Below, piece after piece: positions 21,066-33,552 of a stretch of DNA of 64,000 bases (within the stretch, counting starts at the first letter, position 1; every line of letters starts with the position of its first letter). The position numbers and the translations under genes are program-made. The notes below the pieces were generated by a model. It did not search any database, was not told the origin of the DNA, and worked only from the letters and a program-made list of their open reading frames with translations. Origin of the DNA: Novosphingopyxis iocasae (GTDB taxonomy: Bacteria; Pseudomonadota; Alphaproteobacteria; Sphingomonadales; Sphingomonadaceae). Where the stretch lies: NCBI RefSeq assembly GCF_014334095.1, contig NZ_CP060495.1, positions 209,001-273,000 of the forward strand. The letters run 5' to 3'.

Positions 21066-22424
21066 TCAGCCCTGTGCGAACCGCATCACGAAATCGTCGG
21101 CGGCCCCATCGAGCTGCGAAAGGTGGCGATCCATTTCGGAGAACGCCTGGCTCACCCGGTCGATTTCATCCGTCACATTTTCGCTGTCCCGGCGGATCGA
21201 AGCGATGGTGCTGGACATCGAATCGGCGGCCAGCGCGGTCTCGTCGACGGCGCTGGTGATCATAGTCACCGTCTGCGCCTGCATTTCCATGGCCTGACGG
21301 ATGCGCTCTGCCGAGGATTTTACCTCGCCGACCGTTGAGCGGATCGAACCGTTCATTTCGACGGTGCGCGAGGTGGCGGTCTGGATAGCGCTGATTTTCT
21401 TGTCGATCTCATCGGTGGCCTTGGCAGTCTGGTTGGCCAGGCTCTTCACCTCTTGCGCCACTACCGCGAAACCGCGTCCAGCCTCGCCAGCACGCGCTGC
21501 CTCGATGGTGGCGTTGAGCGCAAGGAGATTGGTCTGCCCGGCAATATCGCGGATCAGGCCAAGGATCGATTCGATCGATTGTGTATGTGCCGAAAGCTCG
21601 GCACTGACATTGACCGCATCTTCGGATTGCTGGGCAGCGCGCGAGGTAATCTCCACGGATTGTTCCACCTCTTCGCGCGCCTCTTCGATCGCCCGGATCA
21701 GGCCGGCGGCGGTCTGTGCCGCTTCGCGCATCGCGACGGCAGACTGTTCGGACGCGGCAGCTACCTCGGACGATTTACCGAGCATGGAATGGGCCGAGTT
21801 CTTCGCTTGGGAAGCGGTGCCGATCACATTCTTGCTGTGATCACCTGCCTGCCGCACGGTCGATTCGACCTGTTCCCGGAACAGGGACAGCATTCGGGCC
21901 TGTTCGTTGCTTTGTTCGATCGTCAGCGCGGCGTGGCCGAAGCTCGCAACGACTTCGAATTCCATACTGCTTAATAGGTAAAGCGTATAGGCCGCGCGGG
22001 AGAACCGATCGATGTCTCCCCCACAGCCATTTTTTACGATGTCGAGCACGCAGCGGTGGGCTGCCGTCATTCCGGCGGAAATTCTTGCCGGATCGATGGA
22101 ACTACTGACAGCCTGGACTACGTATTGCCGCAGAAAGCCAATCCAAACGGGTTCGAATGGACCGCTATATTTTGACGTGATGTGGCCAACGATATGGGAG
22201 ATCAGCTCGTCCTTCCGCTCCTCTGAAAGCCCGGCTGCTACCGGATTGTCGAGCCGAAATTCTTCCCAGAACGCTGCGGCGGCGGCGCGTTCGTGCCCTT
22301 GAATCAGGCTCCAGATATCCTTCGCGTCCTCAGCAAGCCGGGCGTCCGATCCCAGCCTCACCAATCTGGAAACCAAAGAATTCTGCAGCTCGTCGAGATG
22401 AACATTACCGGTGTTATTCAACAA
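21066..22424 (-). CDS. Soluble methyl-accepting chemotaxis protein with globin-like sensor domain
   Basis: 452 residues without membrane segments. Residues about 15-175 are helical and contain [21 protein letters not shown]; the spacing of this His and the P-W-G pattern resembles the heme-binding region of globin-coupled sensors such as HemAT. The second half is a chemoreceptor signalling hairpin with the tip [23 protein letters not shown], and [15 protein letters not shown] follows. It likely relays oxygen or redox to CheA. The start appears to be TTG at 22424, with AAGGA seven bases upstream. Heme binding is inferred, not shown. Confidence 0.75.
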   Translation of the reverse strand: MLNNTGNVHLDELQNSLVSRLVRLGSDARLAEDAKDIWSLIQGHERAAAAAFWEEFRLDNPVAAGLSEERKDELISHIVGHITSKYSGPFEPVWIGFLRQYVVQAVSSSIDPARISAGMTAAHRCVLDIVKNGCGGDIDRFSRAAYTLYLLSSMEFEVVASFGHAALTIEQSNEQARMLSLFREQVESTVRQAGDHSKNVIGTASQAKNSAHSMLGKSSEVAAASEQSAVAMREAAQTAAGLIRAIEEAREEVEQSVEITSRAAQQSEDAVNVSAELSAHTQSIESILGLIRDIAGQTNLLALNATIEAARAGEAGRGFAVVAQEVKSLANQTAKATDEIDKKISAIQTATSRTVEMNGSIRSTVGEVKSSAERIRQAMEMQAQTVTMITSAVDETALAADSMSSTIASIRRDSENVTDEIDRVSQAFSEMDRHLSQLDGAADDFVMRFAQG

Positions 22425-22599
22425 TTTTCAATCCTTCGGAGCAGCCGGCCGATCGCTCGGCATTCGCGTGATGCTGCCATATCTCTATATTGGTAAACAT
22501 GCCGCTAACGGTGCCAAAACCGCGCGCGCCAGGTTGCATCGGCCTGCGGTTCGGCTAGAAGGCGGGCCAAATTACAGCTTGTCTCTTGAAGGAGCCTTT

Positions 22600-23034
22600 A
22601 TGGCCGGGGCCAATCGTCCGCTCTCTCCGCATCTACAGATTTGGAAATGGGGACCGCACATGGCGGCCTCGATCGCGCATCGCGCGACGGGGACCATCCT
22701 CGCGCTCGTCGGCATTCCCACCCTGGTATGGTGGCTGCTGGCTGCCTCGTCCGGTCCGGAAGCCTATCAGACCTTCAGCACCTGGGTGATCGACGCGGGC
22801 GATGCCGGCGGCCTGGCCGCGGTCACCACATTCCTGTTCAAGCTGGCGGCGATCCTGGTTGCCTGGGCGTTCTTTCAGCACATGCTTTCGGGCCTGCGCC
22901 ATCTGGTGATGGATCTGGGCGCGGGATATGAGCTGAAGGCGAACCGCACCGCCGCGATCCTGACATTTGTAGGATCGATCCTTCTGACATTGTTGCTCAT
23001 CGTATTCGTTGCGATGCGCGGGCTGGGGAGCTGA
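22600..23034 (+). CDS. sdhC: Succinate dehydrogenase cytochrome b556 subunit
   Basis: 144-residue membrane anchor of complex II. The family signature RPLSPHLQIWKW opens the protein, followed by SIAHRATGTILAL (heme/quinone region, the S-x-x-H-R motif) and three membrane helices, the third ending in LLIVFVAMRGLG. The second carries HMLSGLRHLVMDLG, whose first His in the SGLRH block is the usual heme ligand. ATG 22600 has AAGGAG six bases upstream. It is first in sdhC-sdhD-sdhA. Confidence 0.93.
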   Translation: MAGANRPLSPHLQIWKWGPHMAASIAHRATGTILALVGIPTLVWWLLAASSGPEAYQTFSTWVIDAGDAGGLAAVTTFLFKLAAILVAWAFFQHMLSGLRHLVMDLGAGYELKANRTAAILTFVGSILLTLLLIVFVAMRGLGS

Positions 23035-23037
23035 ACC

Positions 23038-23427
23038 ATGGGAAATGGTACCGAACTTGGCCGGGTCCGCGGACTCGGCTCCGCCAAAGAAGGCGCGCAT
23101 CACTGGATCGGCCAGCGCCTTACCGCGCTTGCCAACCTGCTTCTTCTGCTCTGGTTTGTGGGATCGCTGCTGGCGCTTCCTTCGCTAGGCTATCAGACGG
23201 TGGCGACCTGGCTATCCTCCCCGCTGGTCGCAGTGCCGATGATCCTTCTGGTCGTCAGCACCTGCTGGCACCTGCGCCTAGGCCTGCAGGTCTTCATCGA
23301 GGATTATGCGCATGAGCCGAGCGCCAAGCTGCCGCTCCTCATCATCCTCAACTTCTACGCGATCGCTGCTGCCGCGCTCGGCACCTTCGCCGTCCTGAAA
23401 CTAGCCTTTACCGGAGCCGCCGCATAA
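23038..23427 (+). CDS. sdhD: Succinate dehydrogenase hydrophobic membrane anchor subunit
   Basis: 129 residues with three predicted membrane helices. The family-like N-terminus [21 protein letters not shown] is followed by helix 1 ([17 protein letters not shown]); helix 2 contains [17 protein letters not shown], whose His is the usual heme ligand, and helix 3 follows. It starts 3 bases after sdhC and its TAA overlaps the sdhA ATG (TAATG), indicating translational coupling. It completes the quinone site with SdhC. Confidence 0.92.
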   Translation: MGNGTELGRVRGLGSAKEGAHHWIGQRLTALANLLLLLWFVGSLLALPSLGYQTVATWLSSPLVAVPMILLVVSTCWHLRLGLQVFIEDYAHEPSAKLPLLIILNFYAIAAAALGTFAVLKLAFTGAAA

Positions 23428-25262
23428 TGGCCGACGACCAGACGACCACCCAGCCTGCCTATCAGATCATCGACCACAGCTATGACGCGGTGGTGGTCGG
23501 CGCCGGCGGATCGGGCCTGCGCGCCACCATGGGCAGCGCCGAAGCGGGGCTTCGTACCGCCTGCATCACCAAGGTTTTTCCCACCCGCTCGCACACCGTG
23601 GCGGCGCAGGGGGGCATTGCCGCCAGCCTCGGCAATATGGGGCCGGACCACTGGACCTGGCACATGTACGATACCGTGAAGGGGTCGGACTGGCTGGGCG
23701 ATCAGGACGCGATCGAATATCTGTGCCGCGAGGCGCCGGCCGCAGTGTACGAGCTGGAACATGCCGGCGTGCCGTTCAGCCGCACCGACGAGGGCAAGAT
23801 CTATCAGCGCCCCTTCGGCGGCCACATGCAGAATATGGGCGCAGGCCCGCCCGTGCAGCGCACCTGCGCCGCGGCGGACCGTACCGGCCACGCCATGCTT
23901 CATGCGCTCTACCAGCAGAGCCTGAAATATGATGCGGACTTCTTCATCGAATATTTCGCGATCGACCTGATCATGGAAAATGGTGAGTGCCGCGGCGTCA
24001 TCGCGCTGTGCCTCGAGGATGGATCGATCCACCGCTTCCGCAGCCATGCCGTGGTGTTGGCGACGGGCGGTTGCGGCCGTGTGTTCCAGAGCGCGACGAG
24101 CGCGCACACCTGCACCGGCGATGGCGGCGGCATGGTTATGCGCGCCGGCCTGCCGCTGCAGGACATGGAATTCGTTCAGTTCCACCCCACCGGGATTTAC
24201 GGCGCGGGGGTGCTCATTACCGAAGGCGCGCGCGGCGAGGGTGGATATCTCACCAATTCCGAGGGCGAGCGCTTCATGGAGCGTTACGCGCCGAGCGCGA
24301 AGGACTTGGCCAGCCGCGACGTCGTGTCGCGCTCCATGGCGATGGAAATTCGCGAAGGCCGCGGCGTCGGCAAGGAAGCGGACCACATCTTCCTGCATCT
24401 CGATCATATCGATCCCGCCATTCTGGCCGAGCGTCTTCCTGGCATCACCGAGACTGGCAAGATCTTCGCCGGGGTGGACCTGACCAAGAAGCCGCTGCCG
24501 GTGGTACCGACCGTGCACTATAATATGGGCGGTATCCCCACCAATTATCACGGCGAGGTGCTGAACCCGACGGCCGACAACCCCGATCAGGTCGTGAAGG
24601 GCCTGTATGCGGCAGGCGAGGCGGGCTGCGTGTCGGTCCATGGTGCCAACCGTCTCGGCTCCAACAGCCTGATCGATCTCGTGGTGTTCGGCCGCGCGAT
24701 CGGCAAGCGTCTTGCCGCGACGATCGAGCTGGGTTCTTCGCACAAGCCGCTGCCCAAGGGTTCGGAAGAGTTCGCGCTGGAGCGTCTGGACCATTTCCGC
24801 CACGCCAAGGGCGGTTCGCCCACCGCCGACGTTCGCCGCGACATGCAGAAGACCATGCAAACGCACTGCGCCGTGTTCCGCGATACCGAGCTTCTGAACG
24901 AGGGGCTCGGCCAGATGGCCAAGGTCAACGCGCGGATGCAGGACATCCACGTGTCGGATCGCTCGCTCATCTGGAACACCGACCTCGTTGAGACGATGGA
25001 GCTCGACAATCTGATGGCGCAGGCGATGGTGACCATCAAGAGCGCCGCGAACCGCAAGGAAAGCCGCGGCGCGCATAGCCATGAGGACTATCCGGATCGC
25101 AACGATGCGGAATGGATGAAGCACACCGTCAGCTGGTATGACGGCTGGGGCGGCAAGCCCAACGGCGCTAACGAAGGCGTCCGCCTCGATTACCGACCGG
25201 TCCACGAATACACGCTGACCGACGAGATCGATTATATCGAACCGAAGAAGCGGGTATATTGA
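23427..25262 (+). CDS. sdhA: Succinate dehydrogenase flavoprotein subunit
   Basis: 611 residues; the FAD-containing catalytic subunit of complex II, oxidising succinate to fumarate. The dinucleotide motif [13 protein letters not shown] is near residue 20, and the His that carries covalent FAD is in [13 protein letters not shown] near 57. The substrate site shows [28 protein letters not shown] and [15 protein letters not shown]. The C-terminus is complete. A terminator follows at once and no sdhB lies downstream, which departs from the usual sdhCDAB order. Confidence 0.96.
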   Translation: MADDQTTTQPAYQIIDHSYDAVVVGAGGSGLRATMGSAEAGLRTACITKVFPTRSHTVAAQGGIAASLGNMGPDHWTWHMYDTVKGSDWLGDQDAIEYLCREAPAAVYELEHAGVPFSRTDEGKIYQRPFGGHMQNMGAGPPVQRTCAAADRTGHAMLHALYQQSLKYDADFFIEYFAIDLIMENGECRGVIALCLEDGSIHRFRSHAVVLATGGCGRVFQSATSAHTCTGDGGGMVMRAGLPLQDMEFVQFHPTGIYGAGVLITEGARGEGGYLTNSEGERFMERYAPSAKDLASRDVVSRSMAMEIREGRGVGKEADHIFLHLDHIDPAILAERLPGITETGKIFAGVDLTKKPLPVVPTVHYNMGGIPTNYHGEVLNPTADNPDQVVKGLYAAGEAGCVSVHGANRLGSNSLIDLVVFGRAIGKRLAATIELGSSHKPLPKGSEEFALERLDHFRHAKGGSPTADVRRDMQKTMQTHCAVFRDTELLNEGLGQMAKVNARMQDIHVSDRSLIWNTDLVETMELDNLMAQAMVTIKSAANRKESRGAHSHEDYPDRNDAEWMKHTVSWYDGWGGKPNGANEGVRLDYRPVHEYTLTDEIDYIEPKKRVY

Positions 25263-25271
25263 AACAACAAG

Positions 25272-25303
25272 CTGCCGGGCCCGATGGTCCGGCAGTTTTT
25301 ATT
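25272..25303 (+). terminator. Intrinsic terminator after sdhA
   Basis: Ten-base-pair stem CTGCCGGGCC/GGTCCGGCAG with loop CGAT and then TTTTTATTT. It lies ten bases after the sdhA stop and ends the sdhCDA transcript before any iron-sulfur subunit gene. Confidence 0.87.
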
Positions 25304-25327
25304 TGCAATAGGTCGGTCCGCCGTCGT

Positions 25328-26329
25328 TCAGGCGGCGACACTCTCTTGATCGGCCAAGGCGCTGGCAGCGATCGACAGGCTCTTCTTGCGCGCTTCATGA
25401 TCGAAGATCGAGCTGGTGAGGATCAGTTCGTCCGCCTGCGTGCGATCGATGAACTTCGCCATCTTGTCGCCTACCTGTTCGCCGGTGCCGGTTGCGGTGG
25501 CGGCGAGTACGCCGTCGAGCATCTGGCGATACTGCGGGGGCAGGCTGTCGCGATAGCCCGCGACTGGCGGCTTCAGGCGGCCTGGATTGCCGCTGCGTAG
25601 CGCCACGAAGCTTTGCTGCATGGAGCTTGCCAGCAGCTCCGCCTCATCCTCACTGTCGGCGGCGAAGACGTTGAAGCCGCACATGGCATAGGGCTTGTCG
25701 AGCACGGCGGAAGGCTCGAACCGGTGGCGATAGATTTCGAGTGCTTCGTCCAGCGCGGCCGGCGCGAAGTGACTGGCAAAGGCATAAGGCAGGCCCAGCG
25801 CGGCGGCGAGCTGCGCGCCGAACAGGCTGGAGCCGAGAATGTAGATCTGCACATCGGCACCTGCGCCCGGCGTGGCGCGAATGCCCGTCTGGCCGTCATC
25901 GGCGAAATAGCTTTGAAGCTCCAGCACATCGCGGGGGAAGGCGTTGGGATCGCTGTCCAGTGTGCGGCGCAGCGCGGCGGCAACCCGTCCGTCCGATCCC
26001 GGCGCGCGGCCCAGGCCCAGGTCGATCCGGCCCGGATAAAGGGCATCGAGGGTTCCGAACTGCTCGGCAATTATCATCGGCGCGTGGTTGGGCAGCATGA
26101 TGCCGCCCGCGCCCACGCGGATGGTGTTGGTAGCGGCGGCGACATGGCCCAGGACGATGCTGGTCGCGGCGCTCGCGATACCTTCCATGCCGTGATGTTC
26201 GGCCACCCAGTAGCGGGTGAAGCCAAGCCTTTCGGCATGGGCTGCAAGGTCGGCCGCATTGGCCAGCGACTGCGAAACGCTGCCGCCCTCGGTGACGGGG
26301 ACGAGATCGAGTAGGGAGAGTTTTGTCAT
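25328..26329 (-). CDS. LLM class flavin-dependent oxidoreductase
   Basis: 333-residue luciferase-like monooxygenase of the single-component YhbW/MsnO8 type. The family blocks [34 protein letters not shown] and [14 protein letters not shown] are clear. These proteins use FMN with a TIM-barrel fold; the natural substrate is usually unknown. ATG 26329 gives [15 protein letters not shown], the common start of the group. It is alone, convergent with the sdh terminator, and divergent from the ClpP-like gene. Confidence 0.87.
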   Translation of the reverse strand: MTKLSLLDLVPVTEGGSVSQSLANAADLAAHAERLGFTRYWVAEHHGMEGIASAATSIVLGHVAAATNTIRVGAGGIMLPNHAPMIIAEQFGTLDALYPGRIDLGLGRAPGSDGRVAAALRRTLDSDPNAFPRDVLELQSYFADDGQTGIRATPGAGADVQIYILGSSLFGAQLAAALGLPYAFASHFAPAALDEALEIYRHRFEPSAVLDKPYAMCGFNVFAADSEDEAELLASSMQQSFVALRSGNPGRLKPPVAGYRDSLPPQYRQMLDGVLAATATGTGEQVGDKMAKFIDRTQADELILTSSIFDHEARKKSLSIAASALADQESVAA

Positions 26330-26406
26330 GCCCCTGATGTGAGAAGCGCAGCGATTGATTGCAACGCCATCCGGAACCGGCTTGCGCGCGCCCCGTTGCG
26401 CCCGCC

Positions 26407-26970
26407 ATGACCGATACCCAGCAATATCCGCTTCTCGCCAATCCCCATGTCCGGCTGACGGGGGCTGTCGATCAGAACATGTACAATCAGTTCCGCAACG
26501 CGCTGGAAAATGCGCCTGTCGATGGCAGCATCGTGATCGCGCTGACCACGCTGGGCGGCGATCCGGAAGTGGCGCGCACCATGGGCGATGATATTCGCAT
26601 GCTGCGCGAATATGACGGGCGCGAACTCCTTTTCCTCGGTCGACAGGCGGTCTATTCCGCGGGGGCCACGTTCATGAGCTATTTCCCGCGCGAACATCGT
26701 TTCCTGACGCGCCAAACGCGCCTGATGGTTCACGAGCGGCAGATGAACGCTAGCGTCAATCTGAACGGACCTCTCCGCATGTGTATCGCGCAGCTGAAGG
26801 CCAAGCTGCACGAGATCGAACATTCGATCGAGATCGAGGAAGAGGGCTTTCGCGCACTCGCCGAGCAGTCCGACGTCAGTTTCGAGGATATCCGCGAAAA
26901 GGCGCCGGAAAACTGGTATATCGAAGCACAGGAAGCCAAACGGCTGGGGCTGGTGCTCGACATTGTCTGA
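26407..26970 (+). CDS. ClpP/crotonase-fold S14-like peptidase homologue
   Basis: 187 residues. The domain keeps a ClpP-like frame: [21 protein letters not shown] early, a candidate nucleophile Ser in VYSAGATFM near residue 83, and a candidate His in LMVHERQM near 105. Canonical ClpP residues around them differ, so activity is uncertain. ATG 26407 is chosen because the first 16 residues of the longer frame are unlike the family. No Clp ATPase is adjacent. It may act with an unlinked ATPase or have a non-proteolytic role. Confidence 0.7.
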   Translation: MTDTQQYPLLANPHVRLTGAVDQNMYNQFRNALENAPVDGSIVIALTTLGGDPEVARTMGDDIRMLREYDGRELLFLGRQAVYSAGATFMSYFPREHRFLTRQTRLMVHERQMNASVNLNGPLRMCIAQLKAKLHEIEHSIEIEEEGFRALAEQSDVSFEDIREKAPENWYIEAQEAKRLGLVLDIV

Positions 26971-26973
26971 TCG

Positions 26974-28122
26974 TCAGCGTCGGCGCAGCTGATCGCGGCC
27001 CAGCTCGTCGATTCCGCTCACGCCCATCAGGCGCATGTCGCGTTCGATTTCGTCGCGCAGCTTGCCGAGGATGCGCTCGACGCCCGGCTGGCCGGCGGCG
27101 GCCAGCGCGTAGAGATAGAGCCGTCCGCCCGAGCAGGCATTGGCGCCTGCTGCGATGGCTTTCAGCACATGGGTGCCGCGCCGCACGCCGCCATCGCAGA
27201 TGATCTCGATCTGCCCGCCCACCGCATCGGCAATTTCGGCGATCTGATCAAATGGTGAACGGCTGCCGTCGAGCTGCCGCCCGCCATGGTTGGACACCAT
27301 GATCGCATCCGCGCCCATCGCCACGGCCCGCTTGGCATCGGCGACCGACATGATGCCTTTCAGGCAGAAGGTGCCGCCCCATTCGTCGCGGATTTTCTCC
27401 GCGGCGCGCCAGTCCATCGTCCGGTCCAGCATGGTGTTGAAATAGTCGGCGACTGAGACGGCGACATTGCTGCCCGCGTCCACATGCGTATCGAGATTGG
27501 GCAGATGGAATTTCTCGCGGAAGAGATAGTTCATCGTCCAGCCGGGATGCGCGGCGAAGCTGACCGCGCTGCGCGGCGTCAGCTTGGGCGGGGAGGTGAA
27601 GCCGGTGCGCAGGCAGCGCTCCCGATTGCCGGCGACGATGGTGTCCACGGTCAGCGCCAGCGCATCGAACTTCGCCGCCTTGCAGCGCTCGATCATGGAT
27701 CGGTTCAGCCCCTCGTCCTTGTGAACATAGAGCTGAAACAGTTTCGGCGTGGAAACGAGGGCGCCGATTTCCTCGATGCTCACCGTGGCGAGCGAGCTGA
27801 TCCCGAACCAGGTGCCGAACTTTTCCGCGGCGCGGGCGACGGCGCGCTCGCCTTCCCAATGGAACAGGCGCTGCAAGGCAGCGGGCGAGAGGAACAGCGG
27901 CATCTCGATGCGCCGGCCCATCAAAGTGATCCCCATGTCGATCGCTTCGCTGCCCGCGAGGACATTGGGGACAAGGTCCACATCGTCGAAGGCGGCGGTG
28001 TTGCGCGCCTTGGTGCCCTCATCGTCCGCCGCGCCGTCGATATAATGGAAGACGGGATAGGGCAGGCGGCGTTTGGCGAGCCGCCGGAAGTCCGCGACAT
28101 TATGGCAATCGGATAGCTTCAT
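26974..28122 (-). CDS. FMN-dependent alpha-hydroxy-acid dehydrogenase (L-lactate dehydrogenase-like)
   Basis: 382 residues; likely oxidises L-lactate or another 2-hydroxy acid to the keto acid, feeding the respiratory chain. The start MKLSDCHNVADFRRLAKRRL matches LldD. The substrate-binding block FHYIDGAADDE, FQLYVHKD, LTVDT and the catalytic stretch VSNHGGRQLDGS (His base and Arg) are present, then ICDGGVRRGTHVLKA for FMN phosphate. Its stop lies 3 bases from the ClpP-like gene end. No lactate permease is nearby. Confidence 0.88.
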   Translation of the reverse strand: MKLSDCHNVADFRRLAKRRLPYPVFHYIDGAADDEGTKARNTAAFDDVDLVPNVLAGSEAIDMGITLMGRRIEMPLFLSPAALQRLFHWEGERAVARAAEKFGTWFGISSLATVSIEEIGALVSTPKLFQLYVHKDEGLNRSMIERCKAAKFDALALTVDTIVAGNRERCLRTGFTSPPKLTPRSAVSFAAHPGWTMNYLFREKFHLPNLDTHVDAGSNVAVSVADYFNTMLDRTMDWRAAEKIRDEWGGTFCLKGIMSVADAKRAVAMGADAIMVSNHGGRQLDGSRSPFDQIAEIADAVGGQIEIICDGGVRRGTHVLKAIAAGANACSGGRLYLYALAAAGQPGVERILGKLRDEIERDMRLMGVSGIDELGRDQLRRR

Positions 28123-28166
28123 GATGTTGCCTCGCTATCCGATCGCGCCGGGCGACGACAATGCCG

Positions 28167-29051
28167 TCAAAGCGTCCGCGCGGCAAAGGTATCGCACTCT
28201 TGCGGATCGCCGGACTGGAGGCCGCGCTGCAACCAGCGCATGCGTTGTTCGCTGGTGCCGTGCGTGAACATGCTCTCCACCGGACGGCGGCCCGCTTCCT
28301 TCATCAACGTGTCGTCTCCAATGGCGTGCGCGGCGGTCATGCCTTCCTCGATATCGCCCGGCTCCAGCCGGTCGCGGTTCTGGCCCGCCCATACGCCGGC
28401 ATAGCAATCGGCCTGCAGCTCCATGCGCACCTGCAGCGCATTGCCTTCCTCCTGGCTCGCCCGAGCCTGACGCTGGCGCACCTCGTCGGCAACGCCGGTC
28501 AGCTTCTGAATGTGATGGCCCATTTCATGCGCAATGACATAGCGACGCGCGAAGTCTCCGCCTGCACCCATTTGCTGGTCGAGCTGACGAAAGAAATCCG
28601 TGTCGAGATAGATACCTTGATCGGTGGGGCAATAGAACGGTCCCATGGCGGACTGCGCGGCGCCGCAACCGGACTGGCCGCGCTGCGAGTAGAAGACCAG
28701 CGTCGGTTGGCGGAAGCCGGGCAGAACCTGTTCCCATGTGTTGTCGAGCGACGACAATGTATTGCAGGCCTCTTTGCTGACGGCATCGATATTGCAGGAG
28801 CTTTCCAGAGAAGTGCCGCCCCGCTGCGCGCTGCCTGCCGAGCCGCCACCACCGCCGCCCAATTGCAGCCCGCCGCTCGAAAAGATGAAGAAGCCGACAA
28901 TGGCGATCAGCACGATCGTACCGCAGCCCAGTTTGCGACCCATAAGCAGCGGTAGAAGGCCGAGCAGGCCGCCCAAGCCACCGCCGCCCCCGAAACTCTG
29001 TCCGCGCTGGTCACTGACCTGAATGTCGTTGTCGTAATCATCGAGACGCAT
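28167..29051 (-). CDS. ypfJ: Neutral zinc metallopeptidase (YpfJ family)
   Basis: 294 residues. A short cytoplasmic start MRLDDYDNDIQVSDQRG and a Gly-rich stretch precede one membrane helix (about 43-57, CGTIVLIAIVGFFIF), and then a periplasmic domain follows. The zinc-binding HEMGHH (HExxH type) is near residue 173 and the family end MRWLQRGLQSGD is intact. ATG 29051 is used; the frame stays open upstream but adds 23 residues unlike the family. The true substrate of this widespread family is unknown. It is divergent from the patatin gene. Confidence 0.86.
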   Translation of the reverse strand: MRLDDYDNDIQVSDQRGQSFGGGGGLGGLLGLLPLLMGRKLGCGTIVLIAIVGFFIFSSGGLQLGGGGGGSAGSAQRGGTSLESSCNIDAVSKEACNTLSSLDNTWEQVLPGFRQPTLVFYSQRGQSGCGAAQSAMGPFYCPTDQGIYLDTDFFRQLDQQMGAGGDFARRYVIAHEMGHHIQKLTGVADEVRQRQARASQEEGNALQVRMELQADCYAGVWAGQNRDRLEPGDIEEGMTAAHAIGDDTLMKEAGRRPVESMFTHGTSEQRMRWLQRGLQSGDPQECDTFAARTL

Positions 29052-29162
29052 GACAGAAATCCTTGGGCAGAGGGCCGGATGAAGAAGGCTAGCAGATTGT
29101 TTCGCGGTGGGAACCATCACACGCCGCCACCGGTTCCTCTATCAAAGGTTTGAAGGTTGGAC

Positions 29163-30326
29163 ATGGCGGATATCGAAGCGCACACGGAACGCAGCAAACG
29201 CAGCGCCGGGCCGGCGATGCCGCTGCCCGACCAGACGGTATTGCTGCTTCAAGGCGGCGGCGCCTTAGGCAGTTTTCAGGCCGGTGTGTTTCAGGGGTTG
29301 AGCGAGCTTTCCATTCCGCTCACCTGCGTTGCGGGCATCTCCATCGGGGCCGTCAACGCCGCGTTGATCGCGGGCAACCCGCCGGAAAAGCGCCTCGAAG
29401 CGCTCACTACATTCTGGAACATGGTGTCCGGCGGGATGCCGAATTTCGTGCTGCCCGAAGACAATCGGGTGCGCGAAGGCGCGCACATCGCCGCAGCCGC
29501 GACTGTGGCCAGCTTCGGTGTACCGGGCTTCTTCCGCCCGCACTGGGTGCCGCCGGGCTGGTCCCCGGCGGGCAGCGAAGCTTCCATCAGCTATTATGAC
29601 AGCGCCCCGCTTGCCGAAACGCTCGACAAGCTTGTCGACTGGGATCTGTTGAACGACGGGCCGATGCGCGTCGCTGTGGGCGCGGTGGATATCGAAACCG
29701 GCAATTTCCAGTATTTCGATACGCGGAGCGATGATGATCCGGTCCGCATCGATGCGCGGCACATCATGGCGTCCGGCGCGCTGCCGCCGGGCCTGCCGCC
29801 GGTGGAGATCGACGGGCGGCATTATTGGGACGGCGGCCTCGTCTCCAACACACCGCTCGGGTACATTCTGGACACGCAGGGCAATGAAGATACGCTGATC
29901 TTCCAGGTCGATCTGTTCCCGGCCCGCGGCCAGTTGCCGCGCCGCATGACCGATGTCTGGGCGCGCGAAAAGGATATCCGCTTTTCCAGCCGGACCCGCG
30001 CGGTGACCGACCAGTATCTGCGCCTGCGCCAGGACCATGAAGCGATGCGCAAGCTGCTAGACCGACTGCCCGAGGATATGCAGGACGAGCCGGAGGTGAA
30101 GGCGCTGCGCGAACGCGTGGCCGAGAGCGCGGTCAATGTCGTTCAGCTCGTCTATCGGACGCGTGCCTGGGAAACCGGCGCAAAGGATTTCGAATTTTCG
30201 CGCAGCACCATGCTCGATCACTGGCACCAGGGCCATGACGCCCTGTGCCGATCGATCGATAAGGGGGACATCCTGGCGCACAATATCGCGGACGGCAAAA
30301 CCGACGCGTTCGATCTGGTGGATTGA
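29163..30326 (+). CDS. Patatin-like phospholipase with DUF3734-like C-terminus
   Basis: 387 residues. The patatin active site is complete: oxyanion loop LQGGGALGSFQAGVFQGL, nucleophile Ser in GISIGAVNA (G-x-S-x-G) and the Asp of YWDGGLVSNTPLG. The C-terminal part with VYRTRAWETGAKDFEFSR resembles DUF3734. ATG 29163 has GAAGG six bases upstream; TTG 29157 is less likely. It lies 68 bases before the 3-hydroxybutyrate dehydrogenase gene, an arrangement that suggests a role in polyhydroxybutyrate granule or lipid turnover. That role is inferred. Confidence 0.86.
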   Translation: MADIEAHTERSKRSAGPAMPLPDQTVLLLQGGGALGSFQAGVFQGLSELSIPLTCVAGISIGAVNAALIAGNPPEKRLEALTTFWNMVSGGMPNFVLPEDNRVREGAHIAAAATVASFGVPGFFRPHWVPPGWSPAGSEASISYYDSAPLAETLDKLVDWDLLNDGPMRVAVGAVDIETGNFQYFDTRSDDDPVRIDARHIMASGALPPGLPPVEIDGRHYWDGGLVSNTPLGYILDTQGNEDTLIFQVDLFPARGQLPRRMTDVWAREKDIRFSSRTRAVTDQYLRLRQDHEAMRKLLDRLPEDMQDEPEVKALRERVAESAVNVVQLVYRTRAWETGAKDFEFSRSTMLDHWHQGHDALCRSIDKGDILAHNIADGKTDAFDLVD

Positions 30327-30394
30327 GCGGATGCGGGCGTTCTTTCCGCATGTCCCGCAATTTGAGTCATAAAAGAAGAAAGGAAATCTCTCCC

Positions 30395-31180
30395 ATGTTC
30401 CTCAAAGGCAAAACCGCTCTCGTCACCGGTTCTACCAGTGGTATCGGCCTCGCTTATGCCAAGGCGCTGGCTGCGGAAGGCGCGAATATCGTCATCAACG
30501 GCTTCGGCGATGCCGATGAGATCGAGGCGGAGCGCAAGGCGCTGGAAACGCTGAACGGTGCGAAGGCGATCTATTCCGACGCGGATCTAACCAAGCCGGA
30601 GAAGATCGAGGAGATGATGAAGCAGGCGGCCGACGAATTCGGCGGCATCGATATCCTCATCAACAATGCCGGTACGCAGCATGTCGATCCGGTCGAGGAG
30701 TTTCCGGTCGAAAAATGGGATCTGATCATCGCGCTCAATCTCAGCGCGGCGTTTCACACCACGCGCCTCGCCGTGCCTTATATGAAGGAGAAGGGCTGGG
30801 GCCGTATCATCGCCACCGCGAGTGCGCACAGCAAGGCGGCCTCTCCGTTCAAGACGGCCTATGTCACCGCCAAGCACGGCATTGCCGGTTTCACCAAGAC
30901 GATCGCGCTGGAATTGGCCCAGCACGGCGTGACGGCAAACGCGATCAGCCCCGGCTATGTCTGGACGCCGCTGGTCGAGAACCAGATTCCCGATACGATG
31001 AAGGCGCGCAACATGAGCCGCGAGGACGTGATCGAAAAGGTGCTGCTCGAAGGCCAGCCGACCAAGGAGTTCGTCACCCCCGAACAGGTCGCCGCGATCG
31101 CGCTGTTCCTGTGCCGGGACGAAGCCGCGCAGGTGACCGGCGCCAACTGGTCCGTCGACGGCGGCTGGACGGCGGAGTAA
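30395..31180 (+). CDS. bdhA: 3-Hydroxybutyrate dehydrogenase
   Basis: 261 residues; an SDR enzyme converting 3-hydroxybutyrate to acetoacetate with NAD in polyhydroxybutyrate breakdown. The Rossmann motif TGSTSGIGLAYAKALAAEG, NNAGTQHVDPVEEFP, the catalytic YVTAKHGIAGF and the substrate-loop SPGYVWTPLVENQIPD are highly typical of the group. ATG 30395 follows AAAGGAAA at good spacing. It pairs with the upstream patatin gene. Confidence 0.92.
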   Translation: MFLKGKTALVTGSTSGIGLAYAKALAAEGANIVINGFGDADEIEAERKALETLNGAKAIYSDADLTKPEKIEEMMKQAADEFGGIDILINNAGTQHVDPVEEFPVEKWDLIIALNLSAAFHTTRLAVPYMKEKGWGRIIATASAHSKAASPFKTAYVTAKHGIAGFTKTIALELAQHGVTANAISPGYVWTPLVENQIPDTMKARNMSREDVIEKVLLEGQPTKEFVTPEQVAAIALFLCRDEAAQVTGANWSVDGGWTAE

Positions 31181-31254
31181 TCGATATCAATCGATCCGAT
31201 CACTCTGTCTGACAAAGCCATATCGTTTCATTCGATCAATGGCGCGACCTATAA

Positions 31255-33486
<2,232 letters not shown>

Positions 33487-33509
33487 TCGCCGGAGATTTC
33501 CCTCAGACT

Positions 33510-33543
33510 GGCCCGCTCCCTACATTGGGGGGCGGGCCTTTTT
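33510..33543 (+). terminator. Intrinsic terminator after katG
   Basis: Eleven-base-pair stem GGCCCGCTCCC/GGGGGCGGGCC around a 7-base loop (33521-33527), followed by five T. It lies 24 bases after the katG stop and 10 bases before the end of the opposing gene. Confidence 0.87.
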
Positions 33544-33552
33544 GCGGAGGAG

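Noticed and set aside
23355-25205. 616-residue open frame on the minus strand
   Set aside because: Antisense to sdhA; His/Ala/Arg-rich and without family features.
29110-29130. Second EcfG-like promoter before the patatin gene
   Set aside because: GGAAC is followed at N17 by GGTT, two changes from the consensus form and without supporting context.
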